Source: Pigoraptor vietnamica (Eukaryota > Opisthokonta > Filasterea). Taken from it: a stretch of DNA of 18,762 nt. Under the pieces are notes generated by a model, which worked only from the letters and a program-made list of their open reading frames with translations, did no database searches and was not told the DNA's origin. This document shows positions 8,052 to 17,200 of this stretch, in pieces (the stretch's first letter is position 1; each line of letters opens with the position of its first letter). The position numbers and the translations under genes were made by a program. The stretch is from the NCBI GenBank assembly GCA_943704525.1, contig CALSCQ010001119.1, positions 1 through 18,762 of the forward strand, given 5' to 3'.

Positions 8052-9993
8052 CCCCTCTGTCCGCAGAACGCCCACTTTCCCGTCATTTTCAGCGTAACGC
8101 GCGCCGTGCCAGCGCGTGCGAATGCGCACATTCGCGCATTCATGCGATTCACCGCAGCCGAGTACTCGCGAAACCCCATCGGGCAGTGCGTGCTCCACAT
8201 TCAGAGCGTGGGTGTGCGGATGGAAGGCGTGCGCGATATTCACTCCTGTGCCGTGGCAGGCAAACAATTGTTGTTGTTATATTGTTGTTGTTATTGCCGC
8301 GCACCCTCTAATTCGTGTGCGTGTGCGCTCTCCGTGCCTGTCAGGACCAAAAGCAGGGCGTGCATCCGGACAGCGTGGGGTCGTTCCTGCGCTGCGATGC
8401 GCCGCACGCGCGGTATGTGTCGGACCCCGCTGGACACCGCTCAATCATTGTGCCTGTGCCGGAGGGACTCACGCCGCAGACGGAGGTCTTCAGCTTCTCG
8501 TGCTTCTCGTCGTGCCTGGGCGACCGCATACGCCGGCACGCGCAGGTGCGACCGTGCGATGGGCTCACATGAGCACGCACACACTTAGCACACACACACA
8601 TACACAAACACACACACACGCACACACACACACACACACATCCACGCACGCACATGCGAAGCCTATGGAACCATTCTGACCTGCCTGGCACTCTCGCAGC
8701 TCGTGTTTGCACTCGAAGTGGACGACCAGATTGTCGCCAGTCGCGCGGTGAACGTGCGCGTATGTGCAAATCCCCTTCGGGACTTGCGGCAGCAGATCGA
8801 CGGAAACGCGAAGGGGCGCAAGCGGTCGCCGAAGGAGGGACGGGTGCCGGACACCCCCTCGACACCGCTCCACAGCGACGGTGGGCTCCCGTCTGTTGCT
8901 TGTCTGCTCCAATGCCGTGTCCTTGTGTGCGTTGCGCGTGTTTGTCCTGGGAATGCGGAGAATCGTTTTTGACAACTGACAAAGCATGTGTTGTGGCAGC
9001 CGTGTCTCATGGCCCCCCAGGGTTCGTTAGCGAGACGCACACGATTTCCGCTGCGCTCAACCCCGCCGACGCCACCGACGACGACGACAACAGAATATAC
9101 ACAATTAGCGTGCGGGGACGGTGAGTGCCGACCAAATCAATGCGCACGTGAGCGTGCCTTTCCGTATCGTTCCAGTGAGTGCGTCGTCACGTGCGCGTCG
9201 TGTTCATCTCTCATTCCCGCGCGCACACTCACGCACACAACTTTTGCCCAGTCGCAATTTCGAGGTGGTCTCGCGCATTGTGCTGGGCCTCAACGCCCTC
9301 GACAGAGAGCTCGCCGTCGCACAACCCGCCATTGCAGCGCCTCCTCCGGCACAGCAGCCGCAGCCACCCGCGCAGACGCTTCCTCCTCTCCCTCCGCCGC
9401 CAATCGCCTCGGAGCCGCAGAGACGGCCCGCTGAAGACGACGCAGGCGAGACGGCCCTCCGCGCTCCCAAGCGCAGGCGACTTGTCGCGGCCCCAACGCA
9501 GACCTCCGACACTCCGCGTGTGTCCCGACGGCGGCGAAAAGCGGGCGCGGCCGATGAGGACAAGCCCCGCGATGCTGGCGCAGAGAACGATGGGGGAGAC
9601 ACCGAGGTGGAGGACGGGGACGGGTCGTCGTCACTCGACAGTGCAAACGGTACACCGATCAAGACGGGGTTGGAGCGCCCGCCACTCGAACGCACGGCGA
9701 CACTTACGCGCGGCGGGGCATCGGTACGGGATCTCTTAGAACGGCTGGGGATGGGCGGTCACGTGCCGTCGCTCGAGCGCGCGGGGCTTCTCGACTGGCA
9801 GCGGCTGCGCGTGGCACGTGACGGGGACCTGGCGGCGGCGGGCGTTACGTCGCCCACGGACCGCGCGCGGCTGCTTGCGGCGCTGTCGGTGCAGGGCGCG
9901 CCTGTTCAGATCATCCAGTACACGGTCACGCGCACGGTCAGCACGCCGAGAATGGTCGGAGTGGGACACGCGACGCACGGCGAGAGGCCGTAA
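7263..9993 (+). CDS. p53/p63/p73-family transcription factor with C-terminal SAM domain (7 exons, about 616 aa)
   Basis: Exons are 7263-7381, 7517-7862, 8067-8207, 8345-8545, 8700-8880, 9000-9120 and 9252-9993; phases agree throughout (1851 nt). The DNA-binding domain covers about res 120-300. It opens with DWGGSYGFAVAF (human QGSYGFRLGF) and continues FPVIFSVTRA, HRSIIVPVPEG, FSCFSSCLGDRIRR and VNVRVCANPLRDLR. Zinc ligands are C196 and H199 (CVLH) and C255 and C259 (CFSSC). DNA-contact arginines equivalent to human R248 and R273 are R265 and R289. The tetramerisation segment is at 362-391 (IYTISVRGRRNFEVV, then LGLNALDRELA; family pattern 'xYTLxVRGRExFE'). A proline-rich linker (~400-420) and basic clusters (KGRKR, PKRRR, SRRRRK) precede a SAM-like helical domain at ~526-582. 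This architecture is p63/p73-like. The start ATG is the first in frame after upstream open sequence. Acceptors at 8999 or 9020 are equally in phase, a 7-residue difference. The stop TAA at 9991 overlaps a perfect GTAAGT donor at 9990, so a further 3' exon is possible. Confidence 0.92.
8019..8055 (+). repeat. Poly-C tract forming the polypyrimidine tract of p53-like intron 2
   Basis: Thirty C residues, then T and six more C, lead into TCTGTCCGCAG and exon 3 at 8067. Homopolymers of this length are prone to length polymorphism and sequencing error, so the exact count is uncertain. Confidence 0.85.
8268..8297. repeat. TTG trinucleotide repeat in p53-like intron 3
   Basis: Two short (TTG)n blocks separated by TTATA lie in the intron 8208-8344. 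This is minor low-complexity sequence. Confidence 0.7.
8575..8655. repeat. (CA)n-rich tract in p53-like intron 4
   Basis: CA dinucleotides interrupted by CATAC, CAAA and CGCA fill the middle of the intron 8546-8699. Confidence 0.8.
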
Positions 9994-10328
9994 GTGAGCG
10001 TGTGTGCCGCTCGCGCGTTCACACGCGTTGTGATTACACAGTACTTAAGAGAGGTGTTGTTTATCTATCAGGACTATAATCAAGACAGACAACGCAATTC
10101 ACAGACGCACGCATGTCGCACGCAGACAGACGCACACGCGCACGCACACGCACACGCACACGCACACGCACACGCACACGCACACGCACACGCACACACG
10201 CACACGCACACGCACACGCACACACACACGCACACACACACGCACAAGCACACGCACACGCACACGCACACGCACACGCACACGCACACGCGCCAAACGC
10301 AGCACGCACGCACGTTTAGACGACGCAA
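9994..10328. other. Convergent spacer between p53-like and SLC25A16-like genes
   Basis: These 335 bp lie between two converging stop codons. The first ~130 bp are non-repetitive and contain an AT-richer stretch around 10035-10090; the rest is a long CACACG/CA array. No exon is recognised, but a small 3' exon of the p53-like gene cannot be excluded because a perfect GTAAGT lies at its stop codon. Confidence 0.55.
10123..10300. repeat. (CACACG)n hexanucleotide array
   Basis: About 175 bp of tandem CACACG/CGCACA units contain CACACA islands around 10215-10245 and a single CACAAG variant. Because 6 bp is a multiple of 3, it is open in all frames and yields spurious His/Ala/Thr or Val/Cys/Arg peptides on both strands. 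It sits where two transcription units converge. Confidence 0.9.
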
Positions 10329-11287
10329 TCACGAGAGGAGCACCGGCCTGTTAATGTGGAACGCGTGCTTGAGAAACTCGTAAATCGTGAACGAAACGGC
10401 GACCTGCGGTACCGTGCGGAGGTAGTTGATGCTGAGCCCCCTGTATAGCCCTCGCACGAGCCCTTCGTCCGACACGATGCGGTAGATGGCCTGCACCGTG
10501 TTTCGATACCGAGGAATGCCCGCAGCAACGCCCTCCAGCTGCATGCGGCGACGCACAACGTCGAGAGGGTAAGCGACCGTCTGCGCCGTCCCTCCAGCGA
10601 GCGCGCCGCACATGAAGTTGGCCCACACGGCGAGGTCAGACGCCGTAGGGACCTGCCCCGGCGCGAGCGAGCGCTTGACCACGCGATCCGGAAAGTGCGA
10701 GACGAGGAATTGCTTGGAGGTTTCGAAGGTGAAGAAGGAGAGGCCGGCGTACGGTACCATGCCGTAAATGGTGGGCCAGAACCCGCGGTACAGCGCCAGC
10801 ACGCCACCCTGCAGTGGTACGCAACAGAGTGAGTGCGGGGCGACGGGGAATGGAAGAGCCACGAATGTGAAAGTATAGGTGCTCAGTGAAATGGATGCGC
10901 TGAACTTGTTCCACAGCGGTGAGGGTCGGTTCTCTGTCGTGCACACAGGGCGACAAGGGAGGAGCGCTGTGTCATCGGACAAGGGCGCACGTCCACGCAA
11001 TCCACGCAAACAAACGTCGCGCACCTCTGCGACGATCTTCCTGAATGCGTCGACGATGCCCGCGTATCGCTTGGACGACACTTGGTACGCCAGTTGTGTG
11101 CGGATGAGGTCGAGCGGGTACGTCAGCAGCACGGCCGTCATGCCTGCACGCAGAGACGTAATGGGGGTGGGTTAGGCGGTTGCGTGCATACACGTGCCCC
11201 GACGCAATGCCTGTGGAGCGCATTGGGCACTAGGTAGGATGCCATTGAACGCATGAGGACGCTGTGCGTGCGCGACTGCGCGCATAC

Positions 11288-11318
<31 letters not shown>

Positions 11319-12389
11319 GTAAAAGACTGCGCGCATCCACGCACCCGCGAGGGATCCCGCAATCAGCCGGTGCACCGCCGCTTCCTTGCGATCGGCGCTG
11401 TTGAGCCGCAATATCTGCCAAGGGAACAGAAGGGTCGGGCGTCAACATGTGTACTCGAGTAGAGTAACGGGTGCCTCATCGCGCGTGCGAGGACGTGTGC
11501 GTACAGCGCGCAGAACAGGAATGCGACCGAGGGTTCACGCGAACAAGAGTGCTCGTGTGTGGCTGTGCCATTGTGTGAGAGCGAGTGCGTTGCGATTGTG
11601 CGCGTGCGTGTGCCGCAGTGCACGCAGTGTCCCCTACCTTCTTGTACTGTTCGTATGCCATGAATTGCGTCGCCGCATAAGGAAATATGCGCGCCATCAT
11701 CGCGCCATTTCCCTTGTAGAAGCCACGGAGGCCCTCACGGCGGCCAATCTCAACAAGCGCGGGAAAGACGCCTGCGAATGGCCCACGCAGAACAGGGCAT
11801 GACGTCAGACACGCGTCACCAGGAGCACGTCGAAGTTATGCAGACGACCACTCCCCTCTTGCGCGCCATTTCACGCACACGAACACTTTAACGATAGCAG
11901 CACGAACACAGGGAACACACGAACACAAGAACACACTGCTCCGTCCGGCGATAAGGGCAGTCCCCCGCATGTCCCCAGTATTTAACGTACGCAAGTGGAC
12001 ATAATGAGCCTCGCGTGCTTGGAAGAGAATCTTGAGTCGATCCAACGGCGCCGTCGCGGACTTCGCGACACAGCTGCAGAATTTCACGATGTTATTAAGT
12101 GGCCATCAAGTTACGGCTTGAAATCGCGTCAGTTGACCCATATGACACTGTGTGCGTAGGTGTGCATGTGCATGATCTCGCCCAGACACTGCCGGAAAGG
12201 AATGTGTATGTGTGCATGTGCGTGAGAGTGTGTGTGTGGCGGAGGGAGGGGGGGAGTATGGTGCGTGTGTGCATGTGCATGCGCGCGCGTGCGCGTACAC
12301 GTGTCGTGCGCGATCACTCACCCAGAGACACCGCCGGCAAAGAATGTGAGGGCGGCACCCTTCATGTCGCGCTCGGGGGCGTTGGCCAT
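10329..12389 (-). CDS. SLC25A16: SLC25A16/Leu5-like mitochondrial carrier, probable coenzyme A transporter (6 exons, 317 aa)
   Basis: Exons on the minus strand are 12389-12322, 12073-11991, 11771-11638, 11414-11345, 11143-11025 and 10808-10329; all phases agree (954 nt). The protein has the three-fold mitochondrial carrier repeat. Px[D/E]xx[K/R] signatures are PLDRLK (res 32-37), PLDLIR (128-133) and PLDVVR (239-244). Between them are GFYKGNGAMMARIFPYAATQ, MAYEQYK, RGFWPTIYGMVPYAGLSFF and RGLYRGLSINYLRTVPQVAV. The pairing of FPYAATQFMAYEQYK with VPYAGLSFFTF and the C-terminal YEFLKHAFHIN matches SLC25A16/SLC25A42 and yeast Leu5. Members of this group move CoA or dephospho-CoA across the inner mitochondrial membrane. 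Six transmembrane helices are expected. The start ATG gives a short N-terminus directly before helix 1 (LTFFAGGVSGCVAKSATAP). The subfamily call is firm; the substrate is inferred from the family. Confidence 0.93.
11287..11313. repeat. (GA)n microsatellite in carrier intron 4
   Basis: About 13 GA units (CT on the carrier sense strand) lie in the intron 11344-11144. On the sense strand this is a pyrimidine-rich tract, but it is not adjacent to the acceptor. Confidence 0.85.
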
Positions 12390-12598
12390 GGCGACTGCCC
12401 GCCAAGCAGACTAAGCACGCGGCTCAGTGTCCGGCGTTGGTCAACGTGGCCTCTGCATACATGTGCGGTGGCCGCGGACTGGGAAAGGTCGATCGGACAG
12501 TTGAAACGTCCGACGTGAACGCGGTTACAGTTCGGGAGCAAGTGCGATCGCACAGAGATTGTGCAGGTATGTTGCTGTCGTGCTTGTTAGTGTGAGAG

Positions 12599-12607
12599 TA
12601 TGTGTGT

Positions 12608-12684
<77 letters not shown>

Positions 12685-12722
12685 TGTGTATGTGCGCGTG
12701 TGTTCGTGTGTGCGCGTGTGTG
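12599..12722. repeat. (TG)n microsatellite
   Basis: An uninterrupted TG run covers about 12613-12675 (~31 units) with degenerate GTGCGTGT/TATG flanks. It lies upstream of the carrier gene, outside any exon. Confidence 0.92.
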
Positions 12723-12809
12723 AGCGTGCCGTCAGAGTGCGGTGCTCACATGTCAGCGCGGTGGCTGTCACATGCCGCCGACACCTCCGCCGATCACGTG
12801 CCATCAATA

Positions 12810-13022
12810 ATCCCTTATTAGGACATTTTTACTTCACATGATCCTATTTCTAGACATCTTTCAAACCAAATTTCTATAAATATATACATCCCGTCATTTT
12901 GTGTCTATACATAGCCCTGATGAGGCCACTCACTGGCTGGTAGCAAAGTGGTAGCAACCTTGGGTGGCAGCAGTTTATATACATAGTATTTTAATCCCAC
13001 TAATATCTATAAAAGGAAATAA
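12810..13022. other. AT-rich island with TATA-like motifs
   Basis: This stretch is visibly richer in A and T than anything else in the window. It includes TATAAATATATA around 12876-12888 and a consensus TATAAAAGG at 13008-13016, oriented toward the receptor kinase gene about 390 bp downstream. It could be a promoter core with a long 5' leader or leader intron, or the remnant of inserted foreign DNA. No terminal repeats or coding frame were found in it. Confidence 0.45.
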
Positions 13023-13099
13023 TGGTCGGTTGGTAAGGGGAGTGTCCGTTGCCCAGTCGATGGTGACGGACTGAAGTGCGACTGAAGCCCAACTGCGCG

Positions 13100-13101
<2 letters not shown>

Positions 13102-13179
<78 letters not shown>

Positions 13180-13213
13180 ACACACACACCACACACACAC
13201 ACGCACACACACG
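13102..13213. repeat. (CA)n microsatellite
   Basis: An uninterrupted CA run of about 38 units (13102-13178) is followed by CCACACACACC and CGCA variants. It is inverted relative to the (TG)n at 12599-12722. Confidence 0.92.
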
Positions 13214-13406
13214 CGCACTGAACACCGTCTTGGTTGTGTCTTTGACTTGTTCGTCTCACGCGCTTTCCGTTTGGGGCTGAACCGAAATCACCCTTACTGA
13301 GGACGGTGCGCCTGCGAATGATGAACATTTGAAACGACCAATGGCTTCAATGGGGACGTTGCGCGTGGACTGCGGCTGAAGGTCACCGCGTGTTCCGACA
13401 GCAAGC

Positions 13407-14200
13407 ATGGCTTCGTCTGCTGTGCGTGCGTGCGTGAGAGACGCTCTCCCACGGCCACCGCTGCCAAAACCGTGTGCGGCTGTGCGCGCCACGCGGACGC
13501 TGCTGTGCATTTCGGTGGCGGCGATTGTCCTCTCGCTGGCAGAAGGCATGTCCCGCGTCGTGTGCTCCCACCCCTGCGCCCATCCTCCAACACGTTGCGC
13601 CGGTCGCGCATTGCTCCTCCGACTCGTGTACTTCTTCAGTGTCACATTCTCCCTGTTCCCATGCACACGCAAGCACGCTCACGCGCGCGCACGCACACAC
13701 ACATGCTCTCGCGTGCCCTCTTTCGCCTCGATTTCCCCGCGTTACACACGCTCGCATCTACTCTTACCCGCCCACCCGCAACGCAGCCGCGGCCACCGCC
13801 GGCGTGTTCGGCGGCGCTGGCCATGCCGTCTTCTTTGACAGCGCCAAGCGAGACATGATGAGCCCTGGCGAACAGACACTTCCGCCGGCTGCCCTCTCGA
13901 TCGAGGCGTGGGTGCGGCCGTGCGCGCACACGGCGGGTCGCAGCACTATTCTCAGCTACGCTGCGTTTGACGCGAGCCTGTCGCCCAAGTACGAAGAACC
14001 GCGGGAGTTTGTGTTCGGGCTGACGGCCACGTCCCTGTTTGCGCGCGTGAAGGGGGTGCTCTTTGAGTGTGTGGGCGGCGCCTGTGCCCTCTCTGCCGAG
14101 TCATGGTGAGTAGGCCTTTTGGTGCGGCGGCGCCGGAGTGTCGCACCATACAACAACATGTTGGTTGTTGCTCTGCGTGACGGGGCTTCATTTAACAACG

Positions 14201-14238
<38 letters not shown>

Positions 14239-17200
14239 GGAGAGAGGGTGGGTGAATTCGCCGTGACACGGAAACGCAAAACCTGACTTTATTTCCATGC
14301 TTTTCAGGCACCATGTGGCTGTCACGTGGTCGTCGGCAAACGCGTCCTTGTCTCTTCACGTCGATGGCAGCGCCGTCTATTTCGCACCGGCGTCGCCTGC
14401 CCAGCTCAGCCAGCAGGGGTGCCTCGTCGTGGGCCAGAGGGTGCGTGGGCACGTGCCGGTGCCGTCGGTGTGCGCGAATCTCCGCTGCCACACGCGCTTC
14501 ACCGGTCCCTCGTCAGCACTTCAGTCACAGCTAACCTTATGTTCCATTTGTCACTTTAGTTACGCGCCCTTGCTGGACAACGGGCCATGCTATTTGACCC
14601 GACATTCGCTCACTACACTTTTCGCCAGTTGCATTCTAACTTATATTCCCGCCCGACCGGTTTGATGCACTTCAGTCACAGCTAACCTTATGTTCCATCT
14701 GTTTGTTACGTCAGTTACGCGACGTGTGCGAGGCCTATATCACCGGCGATTCCTTCTGCGGTGCTTTGGACGAATTGCGCGTGTGGAGTTACGCGCGCTC
14801 TGCCGCCGAAGTAACCGCGGACTTTCGACGGCCCGTCGACGTAACGGACCCTCGGCTTATCATGCAGTACAGGTGCGTTATTCGCAGAAGAGTGGCTAAA
14901 TGCTTGCATTGTGTGTGCGTGTGTGAGGGCTGTCTGTGTGTGTGTGTGTGTGTCTGTGTGTGTATAGGGGTACTAGAGCGGCATTCACTTGGTGGCGTCA
15001 TGCGGTTTTCTGTAGGCCTTCATGACGCGCTCCATGTCTGCATTTCGTGCACGTGGACGGGTGGTCATGTTTCTCTCGACTCACGCCACGCGCTGCCAAC
15101 AGCTTTGACGATGTCTCGGGCGATCTCGTCCCCAACGCGGCTGGCCAGTCACTCCCCGCGCGACTCGGCCACACGCCCACCATTCGCAACCTCATGCATC
15201 GCGACGGCCTTCCCCCGAATGTTCCCACGCTCCCGCCACTCATCGCTTCGTCCGCGCCGTTCGTTGGCTCGTTTGTGGCGGCGCCAGTGCTCAACGGCGC
15301 GTCTTCCCTTGCGTTGCCCGTCGCTGTGCGCTGGGACAAAGTGCTTGGGGGTGCGGGCGGCATTTCGGTGGCAGTGTCGCAGCCCGGCGCGTCCGTTACC
15401 CTGTCGCCGGCGGCAATTTCTTCTGACGCACAGTTCCTCCGACTGAATGCGACGGCTAATGCGGCGCTTTTCCGCGCGCACGCGTGGTTGGAGGTGCTGG
15501 ACACGCTCACGCTCAACGTGAGCTTTCCCGCGCTTTCGGGAACTCCATCTTGGGCGGCGGTGGAGGTGCGTATTGTGCCGCTCGATCTGAACGCCCCCGG
15601 GGACATCGTGGTGTCGGGCGAAGAGGACACGCCTGCGGTGGTAGCCATCGGCGCACGTGACTCTGCGGGGCAGCCTGTCGCGGCGTCGGTGGTTTCGCTG
15701 CCGTCCCGTGGGTCGCTCTATTATGCCGTGTACGCGAATGGGACGGACGCCGACACGTCGCGCCGTCTTTCTCTATCGGACGCGCAGTCACTTCGCGCAG
15801 CAACGACGGGCAAGGTGCAGGGCGCAGGGGACCGCCTTGTGTTTGTGCCGCTAGGTGACGACGCGTCGGCGGGAGGGAACTACACGTCGTTTCCCGTGGC
15901 CTTCACGCTCGGAGCGAACGTCACCGCCGTGCACGTGACCGTCACGGTGGGCCGGCGGTCGCGCGTGTTTGGAGTTTGCTTGTTGTCAGATAATATGGAG
16001 AGATGTTTATAGAATAGTGTGTGATGTATTGCCTCGGGCACGCCTTTAGCCGTGCATCCATCACTCCCACTCGCGCACACACACACGCACGTTCACTCAC
16101 GCACTCGTTACCGAACGCTCGCGCACGAGCAGGTAGCGCCCCTCAACGACCCGCCGGTGCCCTTCGCGCAAGCGGCCACGGTCGCCGCTGGTGCATCGCG
16201 CGTGGTCATTCAGCTGAACGGCAGCGACGTCGACGGAGGCCCGACCAACTCGCTCCACTTTCGCATATCGCGGGCACCCGCGTTCGGCCGCCTCTACCAG
16301 GTGTCGGGTAACGAGGAAATTGCGGTGTCCGGACGCCCGCAGCCGACGGCGCTGCAGTACGCGAGCGGCTGGCTCAACGTGACGTCGCAGTTTTCGCAGT
16401 GCGGCGGCCCGTGCTCCAACCCCTTCACGTGTCCGGACACGTGCGCGCAGCACGGGTGGAGCGTGCGGAACATCCTCGGACCGCCGGACGTGTACCCTCG
16501 CTACGCCGACAACCCGCGCGCGTGGCAGCCGCTGCTAGAGCGCGGGATGGAGTTTGTCGAGGTCGAGTACCCCTTTGCGATCTTCCCACAGCAGATCAGC
16601 GTGTACGAGACCTTCAAGCCCGGCGCCGTGGTGAAAGTGTCGGTCGCTGCCGAGTGGCACGGCCCATCGACCGCGTGGACGGTGCTGTGGGAGGGTCCCG
16701 CCCAGGTCATCCCCGAGCAGGCCGTCATTTTTGCGCCTCCACTCTGTCCGTCCCCCACCGCGACCAAGTTCCTCCGCCTCGATCTCAACACCAAGGCAAT
16801 TCCCGGGTGGCACTCTGTCGACGCAGTGGGCATGCAGGGCTCCGCGCGGCGCCCCGAGGGGTTCGTCGCCGATCCCGCGGGTGCGGTTGTGTACGCGCCC
16901 TCTCCCGGCGTGTTCACGGACGGCGGCACTGCGGACGTGTTCTACTTTCGCGTGACGGACTGCGCGGACGAGTCGCCGACGGAAGCGGCCGTGTCCGTGT
17001 CACGTGCGCGTCCGTCGCTCAGCGCGCTTGCGGCCGAGGCTGCGGCAGATCACCTTTCGCCGTGGGCAGTCGTCGCAACTCGCATTGTCGTCGGCGGGTC
17101 TCTGGGGAGCCCTCAGCCGGCGCAGTACAGTAGCGCGCCGAATGCGACGACACTCGCCGGCGACGCGGTGTCCATCGTGGCACTTGCGAGTTCGAACAAC

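Larger units (their letters stand above)
12390..13406. other. Divergent intergenic region between SLC25A16-like and receptor kinase genes
   Basis: This 1017-bp region lies between two divergent start codons, so both promoters should be here. From left to right it holds a GC-rich stretch next to the carrier start, a long TG repeat (~12599-12720), a short unique segment with ACATGTCAGCGCGG, an AT-rich island (~12810-13022), a unique segment, a long CA repeat (13102-13212) and a further unique segment before the kinase start codon. No coding exon or RNA gene was recognised. Confidence 0.6.

Noticed and set aside
7629-8267. Minus-strand frame of 212 codons over the p53-like exons, with a Gly run
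   Set aside because: The Gly run is the translated poly-C tract and the remainder is antisense to exons 2 and 3 of the p53-like gene.
7583-8800. Alternative Rel/NF-kB, Runx or STAT immunoglobulin-fold DNA-binding domain
   Set aside because: The SYGF opening, the CxxH plus CxxxC zinc ligands, VRVCAxPxRD and the following tetramerisation strand are specific to the p53 family.
10061-10383. Overlapping open frames on both strands giving His/Ala/Thr and Val/Cys/Arg repeat peptides
   Set aside because: They are translations of the CACACG hexamer array, whose 6-bp period keeps all frames open; no homology or start context supports them.
12810-13022. Transposable element or tRNA gene in the AT-rich island
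   Set aside because: No terminal inverted repeats, target duplication, transposase-like frame or cloverleaf could be seen by eye.
14998-15648. Minus-strand frame of 216 codons
   Set aside because: It is antisense to receptor kinase exon 5, whose plus-strand frame joins in phase to the LamG-like and NDPP-repeat exons.
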